This document shows positions 46,554 to 56,702 of a stretch of DNA of 64,000 bases, piece by piece. The notes below the pieces were generated by a model. It worked only from the letters and a program-made list of their open reading frames with translations. It was not told where the DNA came from and did not search any database. Each line of letters opens with the position of its first letter. Position 1 is the first letter of the stretch. Source of the DNA: Hypericibacter adhaerens (lineage in GTDB: Bacteria > Pseudomonadota > Alphaproteobacteria > Dongiales > Dongiaceae). A program made the position numbers and the translations under genes. The stretch covers positions 4,266,217 through 4,330,216 of the forward strand of contig NZ_CP042582.1 in assembly GCF_008728835.1 (NCBI RefSeq). Direction: 5' to 3'.

Positions 46554-47728
46554 GGCGCCGCCGCTCTCGCTCTTCGTCCGCCGCTCTGCTTCAGCGACAG
46601 AGCGTACGCCGCAAGCCTGCGCACGAGCATCGCGACGGGCAGCCTGTGTGTTGGGCGAACGTCGCCATGATCTCCGATCTCTCGCTTGCGAGTCGCGATG
46701 CCCGTGCCACAATTCCGGCACGGCTCATGCATATGCCTGATGCAGAGTGGGTGTAGAGGTAGAGCTGGCTGACGCTTGCATGCGATCCGATCGATGACAT
46801 CGAGGGAACAGAATCGTCATGCGGTATGCCCCATGCGATTGAATCGCGTTCAGTCTCGATCGGCGGAAATCGCATCGGGATGCGCATTGCATCGGGCGCG
46901 GCAAACGGTGGGAAAGCGCCGCTTCGCGCCGGCGTGGGCACCGCCGCCGATCGGATCGCGACGGCGGCGTTGCTCCCGCGATGCGCGTCGGAAGCCTGTC
47001 CGTCGCCATCTATCGCGCCGGCCGCAGGGTTTGCCCGATGACAGCGTGTTTAGAGTGAATGGTGTGATGGGATTGATTGCATGTCTGTGCAAATTGGCGT
47101 CATTCCGGCATAGCCGACGATGTCATTGATGGAGCATCGATTTCCGAAAGCCGCGCGGAACACCGCGGCAGGCTCTGCACGCAAATGCGGCATGACCGCC
47201 CTTTTGTTCCCCTGGGGCAAAAATATTTCGAAATGCGCCTTGACCGACTCGGATGACAACCTTTCTTCTTTATATGGGTTATCAGATTTGACGCTCAGAT
47301 CGCTGATTCGAGCGGAAGAATCCTATGCCGCCTCTGGTTAGCCGGGTGTGCCTCGAGCCGCCTTGGGGCGTGCTTCCAGCACTCCGGAACGATGCAATAA
47401 GCCGGCGCGTTAAGGGGTTTTATTAACCACTTGCGCGCAGCATTAACCACATCCGGAGGCACTGGAGGGGATGGATCCCCGAAAGAAGGGCAAGCCGGAG
47501 GAAGGAGCGAAGGTTTCATGCCTGAGATTGGCATGACCCTGACAAGATTGCTCCACGGTGCACGAGTGACGCACTCGAGACCGATGAAAGCGCTCGACGA
47601 TGTAGCGCGGGCGGCCTTAGGCGGCCAACAAGACCCATCGATCACCAGGACTGCGGCAACGGCACAGCCCTTCGCCAGCAACCTCGACGGCAGCGAGGCC
47701 TTTAGACCGGTGATCTGAGGAGATCCAG
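46554..47728. other. 1.2-kb gap without recognised gene
   Basis: Between the GntR gene and prkA. Short open frames at 47120-47341 (73 codons) and 47431-47718 (95 codons) lack a ribosome site or family similarity that I can see. The segment 47215-47340 is lower in G+C than its surroundings and could hold promoters. A pair of direct repeats lies at 47422-47450. It may contain a decayed gene or a small RNA, but nothing specific is recognised. Confidence 0.5.
47422..47450. repeat. Direct repeats ATTAACCAC, 20-bp spacing
   Basis: ATTAACCAC occurs at 47422-47430 and 47442-47450, exactly two helical turns apart, 280-310 bases upstream of prkA. TTAACC is also the half-site of CtrA, but the CtrA spacing is not met. 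A regulator binding one DNA face is possible. Confidence 0.4.
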
Positions 47729-49675
47729 ATGGGCGTTGTTGAGAATATCTTTTCGCGTTCCTTGCAGAACTACGAGAGCCGGCGCGAGCACGACATGCCC
47801 TTGCTCGATTATCTCGAGCTGTGCCGCACCGACCCCATGGCCCATGCCACCGCCGCCGAGCGCATGGTCGCCGCCATCGGCGAGCCCGAGGTGGTCGATA
47901 CCGCCAAGGATGCGCGCCTCGGCCGCATCTTCATGAACCGCACCATCAAGACCTACCCCTCCTTCGCCGAATTCTACGGCATGGAGGACACGATCGAGCG
48001 GATCGTGAACTTCTTCCGCTTCGCGGCGCAGGGGCTCGAGGAACGCAAGCAGATTCTCTATCTCCTGGGGCCCGTCGGCGGCGGCAAGTCCTCGCTCGCC
48101 GAGCGCCTCAAGTCGCTGATGGAGCGCATGCCGATCTACGTGCTCAAGGCCGGCAACCAGCTGAGCCCGGTGCTGGAGAGCCCGCTCGGCCTGTTCGATC
48201 CCGAGCAGATGGGCCCGACGCTCGAGCAGCAGTTCAACATCCCGCGCCGGCGCCTGACCGGGCTGCTCTCGCCCTGGGCGGTCAAGCGGCTCGACGAATT
48301 CAAGGGCGACATCTCGAAGTTCACCGTCGCCAAGCTCTTCCCGTCCAAGCTGCGCCAGATCGGCATCGCCAAGACCGAGCCCGGCGACGAGAACAATCAG
48401 GACATCTCGAGCCTGGTCGGCAAGGTCGACATCCGGATGCTCGAGCTGCACAGCCAGAACGACACCGACGCCTATGCCTATTCCGGCGGCCTCAACCGCA
48501 CGACGCAGGGCCTGCTCGAGTTCGTCGAGATGTTCAAGGCGCCGATCAAGATCCTGCACCCGCTGCTGACGGCGACCCAGGAAGGCAACTATGTCGGCAC
48601 CGAGAACATCGGCGCCATCCCCTATCAGGGCGTGATCCTCGCCCATTCGAACGAGGCGGAATGGCAGACCTTCAAGAACAACAAGAACAACGAGGCCTTC
48701 ATCGATCGCGTCTGCGTCATCAAGGTGCCCTACTGCCTGCGCGTGACGGAGGAGCAGAAGATCTATCAGAAGCTCATCCGCGGCAGCGACCTGGCGGAGG
48801 CGCCCTGCGCGCCCGCGACCTTGGAGATGCTGGCCCGCTTCTCGGTCCTGTCGCGCCTGCGCGTCCACGAGAACTCGAACCTCTACTCCAAGATGCGCGT
48901 CTATGACGGCGAAAGCCTGAAGGAGACCGATCCGCACGCCAAGTCGATGCAGGAATACCGCGACGCGGCCGGCGTGGACGAGGGCATGGACGGCATCTCG
49001 ACCCGCTTCGGCTTCAAAGTGCTGTCGGCGACCTTCAACTACGACAATACCGAGGTCGGGGCCGATCCGGTCCACCTCATGTACATGCTCGAGCAGGCGA
49101 TCAAGCGCGAGCAGTTCGGCGACGATGTCGAGAAGCGCTATCTCGAGTTCATCAAGGCGGAGCTGGCGCCCCGCTATGCCGAGTTCATCGGCAACGAGAT
49201 CCAGAAGGCCTATCTCGAATCCTACAGCGACTACGGCCAGAACCTGTTCGACCGCTATGTCGACTATGCCGACGCCTGGATCGAGCACCAGGACTTCAAG
49301 GATCCGGATACGGGCCAGCTCCTCGACCGCGAGCTCCTGAACCAGGAGCTGACCAAGATCGAGAAGCCGGCGGGCATCGCCAATCCCAAGGACTTCCGCA
49401 ACGAGGTGGTGAAGTTCGCGCTGCGCGCGCGGGCCGCCAATCACGGCAAGAACCCGTCCTGGACCTCCTACGAGAAGATCCGGGAGGTCATCGAGCGGCG
49501 CATGTTCAGCCAGGTCGAGGACCTGCTGCCGGTCATCAGCTTCGGCAGCAAGAAGGAGACCGAGACGGCCAAGAAGCATACGGATTTCGTCGAGCGCATG
49601 ACAGCGCGCGGCTATACCGAGCGCCAGGTGCGGCGCCTCGTCGAGTGGTACATGCGCGTCAAGCAGGCAGGATGA
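47729..49675 (+). CDS. prkA: PrkA serine protein kinase
   Basis: A 648-residue PrkA (YeaG) protein: AAA+ domain with Walker A GPVGGGKSS (residues 114-122) followed by the PrkA C-terminal domain. In enterobacteria YeaG works with YeaH in nitrogen-starvation and stationary-phase stress; the kinase activity and targets are not settled in most species. ATG 47729 follows GAGGAGAT. It is the first gene of the conserved three-gene operon prkA-yeaH-spoVR. Length and gene order are the normal ones. Confidence 0.95.
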   Translation: MGVVENIFSRSLQNYESRREHDMPLLDYLELCRTDPMAHATAAERMVAAIGEPEVVDTAKDARLGRIFMNRTIKTYPSFAEFYGMEDTIERIVNFFRFAAQGLEERKQILYLLGPVGGGKSSLAERLKSLMERMPIYVLKAGNQLSPVLESPLGLFDPEQMGPTLEQQFNIPRRRLTGLLSPWAVKRLDEFKGDISKFTVAKLFPSKLRQIGIAKTEPGDENNQDISSLVGKVDIRMLELHSQNDTDAYAYSGGLNRTTQGLLEFVEMFKAPIKILHPLLTATQEGNYVGTENIGAIPYQGVILAHSNEAEWQTFKNNKNNEAFIDRVCVIKVPYCLRVTEEQKIYQKLIRGSDLAEAPCAPATLEMLARFSVLSRLRVHENSNLYSKMRVYDGESLKETDPHAKSMQEYRDAAGVDEGMDGISTRFGFKVLSATFNYDNTEVGADPVHLMYMLEQAIKREQFGDDVEKRYLEFIKAELAPRYAEFIGNEIQKAYLESYSDYGQNLFDRYVDYADAWIEHQDFKDPDTGQLLDRELLNQELTKIEKPAGIANPKDFRNEVVKFALRARAANHGKNPSWTSYEKIREVIERRMFSQVEDLLPVISFGSKKETETAKKHTDFVERMTARGYTERQVRRLVEWYMRVKQAG

Positions 49676-49694
49676 CGAGCAGGCAGAAAGGCCC

Positions 49695-50987
49695 ATGAAT
49701 ATCATCGACAGGCGGCTCAATCCGCAGGGCAAGAGCCTTGCCAACCGCCAGCGCTTCATTCGTCGAGCCCGCAAGCAGATTGCCGAGGCGGTGCGGGAAG
49801 CCTCCGGCAAGAGCTCCGTCTCCGACCTCGGCGGCGGAGGCAAGATCAAGATCCGGCGCGACGGCATCGACGAGCCGCAGCTCTATCATTCCGGCAAGAC
49901 GGGCGAGCATACCCACGTCGTTCCGGGCAACCATGAATATGTCGAGGGCGACCGCATCCCCCGTCCCAAGGGCGGGGGAGAGGGTCGCGGCCGCGAGGCC
50001 TCGGCCGACGGCGAGGGCGAGGACGCGTTCCAGTTCGTCCTGACCCAGGACGAGTTCCTCGACCTGTTCCTCGAGGATCTCGAGCTGCCGGACATGCTGA
50101 GGAAGCAGCTCAAGAAAGCCGACAGCTTCCTGCCGCGTCGGGCGGGCTATTCGGTGTCGGGTGCCGCCACCAACCTCAACCTGGTGCGCACCATGCGCAA
50201 CAGCCTGTCGCGGCGCATCGCCTTGAAGCGTCCCCGGCCGGCCGAGATCGCGGCGCTCGAGAGCGAGCTCAAGACCCTGACCGAGAGCGGCGACGATATC
50301 GAGCGCTGTCGCGAGATCGAGGTCGAGCTCGAGCAGCAGCGCCGCCGCGCCAAGCGCGTGCCCTTCATCGATCCGGTGGATGTCCGCTACAACCGCTTCG
50401 AGCTGGTGCCGCAGCCCGTCGCCAGCGCCGTCATGTTCTGCCTGATGGACGTGTCGGGCTCGATGACCGAGCATATGAAGGACCTGGCGAAGCGCTTCTA
50501 CAAGCTGCTCTACCTGTTCCTGTCGCGCCGCTACCGCAACGTCGAGATCGTCTTCATCCGCCACACCCATGTGGCCCGCGAGGTGGACGAGGAGACCTTC
50601 TTCAACAGCCGTGAGACCGGCGGCACCGTCGTCTCGACCGTGCTGGAGGAGATGCTGCGGGTGCTGCAGGACCGCTATCCGCGCGACCAGTGGAACATCT
50701 ATGCCGCCCAGGCCTCGGACGGCGACAACCTCTCCAGCGACAACGCCAAGAGCGCCTCGCTGCTGGAGAAGCGGATCCTGCCGCTCTGCCAGTATTTCGC
50801 CTATCTGGAGGTCGGCGACGAGGAGGACGGCTTCAATCTCGGCAGCGAGATCTGGCGCACCTATGAGCGCCTCGCCAAGACCGGCCACCCGCTCGCCATG
50901 CGCAAGGTCAACAAGCGCAACCAGATCTTCCCCGTGTTCCGCGAGCTCTTCGCCCGCGACCAGTCGACCGGGAGGGCGGCATCATGA
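49695..50987 (+). CDS. yeaH: YeaH/DUF444 family protein
   Basis: A 430-residue DUF444 protein. The N-terminal region is rich in Arg, Gly and charged residues; the C-terminal half is a von Willebrand A-like domain with the metal site DVSGSMTEHMK and later FIRHTH and ASDGDN. It is thought to act with PrkA. It starts 19 bases after prkA and ends with an ATGA overlap with spoVR, so expression is coupled. Confidence 0.95.
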   Translation: MNIIDRRLNPQGKSLANRQRFIRRARKQIAEAVREASGKSSVSDLGGGGKIKIRRDGIDEPQLYHSGKTGEHTHVVPGNHEYVEGDRIPRPKGGGEGRGREASADGEGEDAFQFVLTQDEFLDLFLEDLELPDMLRKQLKKADSFLPRRAGYSVSGAATNLNLVRTMRNSLSRRIALKRPRPAEIAALESELKTLTESGDDIERCREIEVELEQQRRRAKRVPFIDPVDVRYNRFELVPQPVASAVMFCLMDVSGSMTEHMKDLAKRFYKLLYLFLSRRYRNVEIVFIRHTHVAREVDEETFFNSRETGGTVVSTVLEEMLRVLQDRYPRDQWNIYAAQASDGDNLSSDNAKSASLLEKRILPLCQYFAYLEVGDEEDGFNLGSEIWRTYERLAKTGHPLAMRKVNKRNQIFPVFRELFARDQSTGRAAS

Positions 50988-52546
50988 ACGATGGCGGCGT
51001 GCTCCTCGACGGCGAGAAGACCGAATCCCGCATGCGGTTCGACTGGGATTTCGATTCCCTGCGCCGCAGCTACGACCAGATCAGCGACATCGCGCTCGGC
51101 GAGTTCAAGCTCGACATCTATCCGAACCAGGTCGAGGTGATCACGGCCGAGCAGATGCTCGACGTCTATTCCTCGATCGGCATGCCGCTGATGTATCTGC
51201 ACTGGTCCTTCGGCAAGCATTTCGCCCGGGACGAGACGCTCTATCGCCGCGGCCTGCGCAATCTCGCCTACGAGATCGTGATCAACGCCAATCCCTGCAT
51301 CAGCTATCTCATGGAGGAGAACTCCATGACGATGCAGACCCTGGTGATCGCGCACGCGGCCTTCGGCCACAACCACTTCTTCAAGAACAACCATCTGTTC
51401 CGGCAATGGACCGACGCGGACGGCATCCTCGACTATATGGAGTTCGCCAAGGCCTATATCGCGCGCTGCGAGGCCCGCTATGGCGAAACGGCGGTCGAGC
51501 GCGTGCTGGACGCGGCCCATGCCCTGATGACCCAGGGCGTCAACCGCTATCCGCGCCGCAAGGCCGGCGGGCTCGAGGAGGAGGAAAAGCGGATCCAGGA
51601 CCGGCTGGCGGAACAGGAGCGCTCCTATAACGACCTCTGGCGCACCGTCCCCCAGAACGGATCGCGCGAGAAGCGCCGCACCACCGAGGCGGAGCGCCGC
51701 CAGATCCTGGGCCTGCCGGAAGAGAACGTCCTCTATTTCCTGGAGAAGAAGGCGCCGCTGCTGAAGCCCTGGCAGCGCGAGGTGCTGCGCATCGTGCGCC
51801 ACATCGCGCAGTATTTCTATCCGCAGAAGCAGACCAAGGTCATGAACGAGGGATGCGCCACGATGGTGCATTACGAGACCTTGAACCGGCTCCACGAGAA
51901 GGGCCTGCTCGGCGACGGGGCGATGGTCGAGTTCCTGACCTCCCACACCAACGTCGTGCTGCAGCCCGATTTCGACGACCGGCGCTATGGCGGCATCAAC
52001 CCCTATGCGCTGGGCTTCGGCATGATGCAGGACATCAAGCGCATCTGCCTGGAACCCACCGACGAGGACCGCGCCTGGTTCCCGGGCTTCGCCGGCAACG
52101 GCGACCCTTGGGGCACGCTCAAGGACGGCTGGGCCAACTATCGCGACGAGAGCTTCATCCGCCAGTTCCTGAGTCCCGCCCTCATCCGCAAGATGAAGCT
52201 GTTCGCGGTGGTCGATGACGGGGTTTCCGACCTGGTGGTGAAGGCGATCCACAACGAGCGTGGCTACCAGACGGTCCGCAGCGCGCTGGCGCGCCAGTTC
52301 GACGTCGCGCAGAAGGAGCCGGAGATCGAGATCGTCGATGTCGATCTCGACGGCGACCGCCGCCTCATGCTGCAGCATCGGGTCTACGACAATGTCCTGC
52401 TCGCCGAGGAGGACATCCAGCCCGTGCTGCGCCATCTGGCCGATCTCTGGGGCTACGAGGTGAGCCTGAGCGAGATCTCGGCCAGCTCGGAGGCGGTGCT
52501 GAAGCAGCACACGGCCGGCCCGACCGGCGCGCTTGCCGCCACATGA
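50984..52546 (+). CDS. spoVR: SpoVR family protein
   Basis: A 520-residue SpoVR (YcgB) homologue. In Bacillus it is needed for spore cortex assembly; in Proteobacteria it accompanies prkA and yeaH, with unknown biochemical function. The conserved segments MYLHWSFGKHFARDE, GFGHN-type AAFGHNHFF and CATMVHYE are present. The start overlaps yeaH by four bases, and no further gene follows in the operon. Confidence 0.94.
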   Translation: MNDGGVLLDGEKTESRMRFDWDFDSLRRSYDQISDIALGEFKLDIYPNQVEVITAEQMLDVYSSIGMPLMYLHWSFGKHFARDETLYRRGLRNLAYEIVINANPCISYLMEENSMTMQTLVIAHAAFGHNHFFKNNHLFRQWTDADGILDYMEFAKAYIARCEARYGETAVERVLDAAHALMTQGVNRYPRRKAGGLEEEEKRIQDRLAEQERSYNDLWRTVPQNGSREKRRTTEAERRQILGLPEENVLYFLEKKAPLLKPWQREVLRIVRHIAQYFYPQKQTKVMNEGCATMVHYETLNRLHEKGLLGDGAMVEFLTSHTNVVLQPDFDDRRYGGINPYALGFGMMQDIKRICLEPTDEDRAWFPGFAGNGDPWGTLKDGWANYRDESFIRQFLSPALIRKMKLFAVVDDGVSDLVVKAIHNERGYQTVRSALARQFDVAQKEPEIEIVDVDLDGDRRLMLQHRVYDNVLLAEEDIQPVLRHLADLWGYEVSLSEISASSEAVLKQHTAGPTGALAAT

Positions 52547-52729
52547 GGATCCTTCCCATCCAAGGACCGGGCGCGATCCTTTCCCGGTCGCGAACGGCAC
52601 CGGCAGCCCGCGCTTTCTCGGGCCTGGTCCGGGAGCTGATGCGCCGATCCTCGCAGCGCCGCACTCGCCGGCGCGCCGACCAGCACGGACGCCAGCCGGC
52701 CTCTCGGCGGTAAGCCGGCGACGAGCCGC

Positions 52730-54166
52730 TCAGGCCCGGTCCGCCGGCTCCATCTCCTGCGCCAGCAGATCCTGGTAGCTGTCGCGCCGGCGCAAGCTCG
52801 CGATCGAGCCGTCGAGCTTCACCATCACCGCCGCCGCCCGCGGACGGCCGCAATAGGTGAACATCTCGCTCAGCGTATAGGCGCCGACGTCGAAGATCGC
52901 GACCAGGTCGCCCGGCGCGGTCGAGGCCGCCATGGCGCGCGTCGGCGGGAGATGCAGGATGTCGGCGGTCAGCGCCTCGTCCAGGTCCATGCCGAAGCGC
53001 TGCTGCAGCTTCGGCAGCAGATACTCGCCCTCGGTGTCATAGAAGCAATCCGCCGAATCGCAGAGCGGCCCCACCAGGCGGAACTCCGTGCGTGCGGCTT
53101 CGTCGGCCCGATTGGCGGTCGCCATATGGTAGTACCAGCGCGTCACCGCCAGATCGAGCAGCATGTTGTAGCCGGCATCGAGATAGAGCCAGGGCTGCTC
53201 GCCGCGATGCTTCTGGTTCTCGACCCGGCTCAGCAGCACCGCCGTGTCGCCGACGATGGCGCGGCCCGGCTCGAAGAGCAGCTCGGTATCCCCGCTGAGC
53301 TTGCGGCTCATGGCCGCCGCTACGGCCTCGACCATGGTCGCCGCCCGTTCCGGCGCGCCATAACGCTCGAGCACGGGATCGTTGCCGCGTCGATGCCGGT
53401 ACTCGATCGGGTAGCCGCCGCCCAGGTTGACATGCGCGAAGGGCCGCCCGATGGCCGCGGCCAGGGTCGCCGCAGCGCCGGCGGCGAACTCCACCGCACC
53501 CAGGAAGGAAGCGGTCTCCGCGACCTGGGAGCCGATATGCAGGTGCAAGCCGACAGGATCGAGCGCCTGCGAATGGGCCGCCAGGAGCCGCAGCAGCTCG
53601 GGCAGGTCCGCCTGCGTCATCCCGAACTTGGTCTTGGCGTTCCCGGTCTGGATCGAGGCGAAGGCGCCGCCGGTGAGGCTCGGCACGAGGCGCAATGAGA
53701 CCTTGGCGCGGGCTGACCGGGCGTGGGCCAGCCGGGCGATGCGCTCGAGCTCGAAGACCGAATCGACATTGATGGCCTTGATCCCCAGCTCGATCGACCA
53801 GTCGAGCTCCGTCGTCGATTTGCTGACGCCGTTGAAGACGATCTCGGAGGGTGCGAAACCGGCATAGAGCGCCTTGTGCAGCTCGCCGCCGGAATTCACC
53901 TCGATCGCCAGCCCCTCGCTGCGCAGGATCTTGAGAACGTGGATGTTGGAGCAGGCCTTGCTGGCATAGCAGACCGTGCTCGACGGATGGCCGTTGCGCG
54001 CAGCGGCCAGGAAGGCCGCCGCGTTCGCCCGCAAACGGCGCTCGGAGAAGACGAAGAGCGGCGACCCGTATTCCCCGGCCAGCGCCACCAGATCGCGGCC
54101 GTCCAGGGTCAGATGGCCGCCCTGGACGCCATTGCCGGCGATGGCGTCTCGGTTTGTCGTCGTCAT
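52730..54166 (-). CDS. Type III PLP-dependent decarboxylase, LysA-like
   Basis: A 478-residue fold-type III decarboxylase of the diaminopimelate/ornithine decarboxylase group. It has the PLP lysine in CYASKACSN (Lys70), HLHIGSQV, GGGYPIEY, and the active-site CDSADCF. It is longer than usual LysA (about 420 residues) and ends the dpp-M81 operon, 37 bases after the M81 gene, not beside lysine genes. A catabolic role on an amino-acid product of the imported peptide is therefore likelier than lysine biosynthesis. The exact substrate is unknown. Confidence 0.8.
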   Translation of the reverse strand: MTTTNRDAIAGNGVQGGHLTLDGRDLVALAGEYGSPLFVFSERRLRANAAAFLAAARNGHPSSTVCYASKACSNIHVLKILRSEGLAIEVNSGGELHKALYAGFAPSEIVFNGVSKSTTELDWSIELGIKAINVDSVFELERIARLAHARSARAKVSLRLVPSLTGGAFASIQTGNAKTKFGMTQADLPELLRLLAAHSQALDPVGLHLHIGSQVAETASFLGAVEFAAGAAATLAAAIGRPFAHVNLGGGYPIEYRHRRGNDPVLERYGAPERAATMVEAVAAAMSRKLSGDTELLFEPGRAIVGDTAVLLSRVENQKHRGEQPWLYLDAGYNMLLDLAVTRWYYHMATANRADEAARTEFRLVGPLCDSADCFYDTEGEYLLPKLQQRFGMDLDEALTADILHLPPTRAMAASTAPGDLVAIFDVGAYTLSEMFTYCGRPRAAAVMVKLDGSIASLRRRDSYQDLLAQEMEPADRA

Positions 54167-54203
54167 GGGTTCCCGCCTTTCCGGCCCGGCGGCCGTCCCT
54201 CCG

Positions 54204-55697
54204 CTAGATCGCGAGATCGCGATCCAGGGGGAAGATCGGCCGCGGCACGTTCTTGTAGGGCAGCCTCTCCAGATGCGTGGTGCAGAGGGCGCCGCTGTCG
54301 CAGACGATCACCTTGCCGGCGATCGGCTCGAAGGCGGCGCGGAAATGCTGCATCGATTTGAGCCCGACCACGCTGTGCCGGGCCGGGTCGATGCCGAAGG
54401 CGCGGAACTGCTGCAGGTCGAGCATCTGGGCGGGCTCGGTCGTGACCAGAACCGCGGTATCGGCGACCCGGACGACGGCCGAAGGGCCGAAGCTCAGCCG
54501 CAGGCCGCCGACCATCGGGCCGTCGCCGACATAATCGCCGTCGCTGATGAGCTCGAGGCGGCCCTCGAGCTTCAGCGGCGCGCCGCCGAAGCGGGCGTCG
54601 GTCTTGCCGCCGAGCCAGACCTGGACATTCTGCCCGACCTTGTAGCGGCGCAGCTCCTGGGCCGCTTCCGGATCGACCATCGGTCCGAAGCAGGCCTCCT
54701 TCAGGTTCGCCGCCAGCATGGCCCGCAGCAGCTCGGTCGAATCGCCATAGCCGCCGCCCCCGGGATTGTCGGCATAATCGGCGATGATGATCGGCCCCTT
54801 GCCCCGCTTGTAATCCTTGGCGATCGCCGCGGCCTCCTCGACCGAATAGTAGCGGTTCAGCACGTCGAACCGCTTCGCCCAGATGTCGTCGGCGATGCCC
54901 TCGGCGAAGGCCTGATGGGTCTTCATGTCGCCCTCGGCCGTCACCAGCACCGTCGGCCCCACCTCCTTGATGTCGGCATTGCCGAAACCGGCATTGATGC
55001 TGACGGCATAGACGCCGGGCTTCTTCTCATAGGCGCGCGCCTGCTCGAACCGCCCGATCATGGGGCCGATGTCGGTGCGTCCGCCATTGGCCTCGTCCAG
55101 CATCGGCCGGTGCGCCCGGATGGTGCGCGGATGGATCTCCCCCTTCATCGCGCGGTGCAGCACCTGCCCCGCATGACGCCCCGCCTCGCGCATGTCGATA
55201 TGGGGGTAGGTCTTGTAGGAGACGATGATGTTGGCGTGATCGCACATCGCCTGGGTGACGTTGGCGTGGAGGTCGAGCGTGATGGCGATCGGCAGCTTGG
55301 GCCCCACGATCTCGCGCAGGCGGCGCAGCAGCTCGCCCTCGCCATCCTCGCAGAAATCCGTGACCATCGCCCCATGCAATCCGAGAATGATCCCGGAAAG
55401 CTCGCCCCGCTTCTCCCGCGCCGCCACCAGGATCGGCGCGGTCAGCCGATCGAAGGCGTCGCGCACCACGAAGCCCGCGGGCTCCGCCGAAGCGCTCAGC
55501 ACATGGATCAGCCGCCAGCCTTGCTGGCGCGCCACGTCGCGGAAGCCCGCCAGCTCGGTATTGGCCTCCCCCCGCTCCTGGATCGCCTGGTCGCCGAAGA
55601 AGCCGTAGCGGTCCATGAAGTTGCTGTACTGGGTCTGGCGGACGCTGAAGGTGTTGGTCTCGTGGGCGAACTCGGCGCTGAGAACGGTGAAGGTCAT
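54204..55697 (-). CDS. M81 family metallopeptidase (MlrC-like)
   Basis: A 497-residue zinc peptidase of family M81, named after MlrC of microcystin-degrading sphingomonads. Metal-binding motifs include EFAHETNTF near the N-terminus and DLHANV in the first domain, with the second domain (about 300-497) closing the active site. MlrC cleaves linear peptides such as Adda-containing tetrapeptides; homologues next to Dpp operons probably hydrolyse unusual peptides or amides. It lies between the transporter ATPase and the decarboxylase. Confidence 0.88.
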   Translation of the reverse strand: MTFTVLSAEFAHETNTFSVRQTQYSNFMDRYGFFGDQAIQERGEANTELAGFRDVARQQGWRLIHVLSASAEPAGFVVRDAFDRLTAPILVAAREKRGELSGIILGLHGAMVTDFCEDGEGELLRRLREIVGPKLPIAITLDLHANVTQAMCDHANIIVSYKTYPHIDMREAGRHAGQVLHRAMKGEIHPRTIRAHRPMLDEANGGRTDIGPMIGRFEQARAYEKKPGVYAVSINAGFGNADIKEVGPTVLVTAEGDMKTHQAFAEGIADDIWAKRFDVLNRYYSVEEAAAIAKDYKRGKGPIIIADYADNPGGGGYGDSTELLRAMLAANLKEACFGPMVDPEAAQELRRYKVGQNVQVWLGGKTDARFGGAPLKLEGRLELISDGDYVGDGPMVGGLRLSFGPSAVVRVADTAVLVTTEPAQMLDLQQFRAFGIDPARHSVVGLKSMQHFRAAFEPIAGKVIVCDSGALCTTHLERLPYKNVPRPIFPLDRDLAI

Positions 55698-55712
55698 GGC
55701 GGTGATTCCTAG

Positions 55713-56702
55713 TCAGGAGGTGAAGGCGGGAACGGGAGCGGAGGTGGCCGTCAGGGGATGGTGGCAGGCGACGCTTTCCTCGGGCGAGAAGGCCGTCAGC
55801 TCGGGCCGGGTCCGGCGGCAGAGATCGGTGGCGCGGCCGCAGCGGCTGGCGAAGGCGCAGCCGGGCGGCAGGTCGTAGGGGCTCGGCACCTCGCCCGCCA
55901 GCCGCTCGATCTTGCGCCGCTGCCTCGGATCGGGCTCGAAGCTGCTGTCGAGCAGCGCCTTCGCGTAAGGGTGGCGCGGGGATCGGGCGGAGCGCGGAAA
56001 TATCTCGACGATGCGCCCCAGATACATCACCACCACCCGGTCGCAGAAATAGCGAACCAGGCCCAGATCGTGGGAGATGAAGAGATAGGTCAGTCCCAGC
56101 TCGCTCTTGAGCCGCTCCAGGAGCCCGATGATCTGCGCCTGGATCGAGACGTCGAGCGAGGCGGTCGGCTCGTCCAGCACCAGGAAGGCGGGCTTGAGCG
56201 CCAGCGCGCGGGCGATGCCGACGCGCTGCTTCTGGCCGCCCGAGAGCTGGTGCGGATAACGCCCGGCGAACTCTGGATTGAGCCCGACCATCTCCAGCAG
56301 CTCGAGCACGGCCTTCTCCGGATCGGCCGGGCGCATGTCCTGCACCTGGAACGGCTCGAGCAGCGCGTCCTTGATGCGGTAGCGCGGATCGACCGCCGAA
56401 TAGGGATCCTGGAACACCATCTGCATGCGTCGCCGCAGGAGACGCAGCTCGCGCGCCGGCAGGCGCATGAGATCGACGCCGTCGAAGGTCACGCTGCCCT
56501 CGCTGGGCTCGATCAGCCGCAGGATGAGGCGGGCGAGCGTCGATTTTCCGCAACCGGACTCCCCGACCACGCCCGTCACGCGGCCCCGCTCGATATCGAG
56601 CGAGAGTTCATTGACGGCCGTCATCGACCGCTCCCGGCCGAAGAGACCGCGACGGCTGGTGAAGCGGCGGCTCAGATCGCGTGCAGCGACCAGCGCGCTC
56701 AT
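55713..56702 (-). CDS. Peptide ABC ATPase, DppF-like
   Basis: A 329-residue ATPase: Walker A GESGCGKST, signature [10 protein letters not shown], Walker B FLVLDEPTASLD, and the C-terminal oligopeptide-transporter extension with four cysteines characteristic of DppF/DppD proteins. It overlaps the DppD-like gene by four bases and is followed 15 bases later by the M81 peptidase gene. Confidence 0.92.
   Translation of the reverse strand: MSALVAARDLSRRFTSRRGLFGRERSMTAVNELSLDIERGRVTGVVGESGCGKSTLARLILRLIEPSEGSVTFDGVDLMRLPARELRLLRRRMQMVFQDPYSAVDPRYRIKDALLEPFQVQDMRPADPEKAVLELLEMVGLNPEFAGRYPHQLSGGQKQRVGIARALALKPAFLVLDEPTASLDVSIQAQIIGLLERLKSELGLTYLFISHDLGLVRYFCDRVVVMYLGRIVEIFPRSARSPRHPYAKALLDSSFEPDPRQRRKIERLAGEVPSPYDLPPGCAFASRCGRATDLCRRTRPELTAFSPEESVACHHPLTATSAPVPAFTS

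Noticed and set aside
47420-47450. CtrA binding site
   Set aside because: TTAACC half-sites are present but the spacing between TTAA elements is not the required seven bases.
47655-47690. Sigma-54 promoter before prkA
   Set aside because: A CGGCAC-N5-TTCGC stretch resembles the consensus but lacks the GC at the -12 position.
47431-47718. 95-codon ORF upstream of prkA
   Set aside because: No ribosome-binding site at its start and no recognisable domain; left unannotated as a gene.
47702-49867. Long minus-strand open frame opposite prkA
   Set aside because: Low-complexity antisense; prkA is unambiguous.
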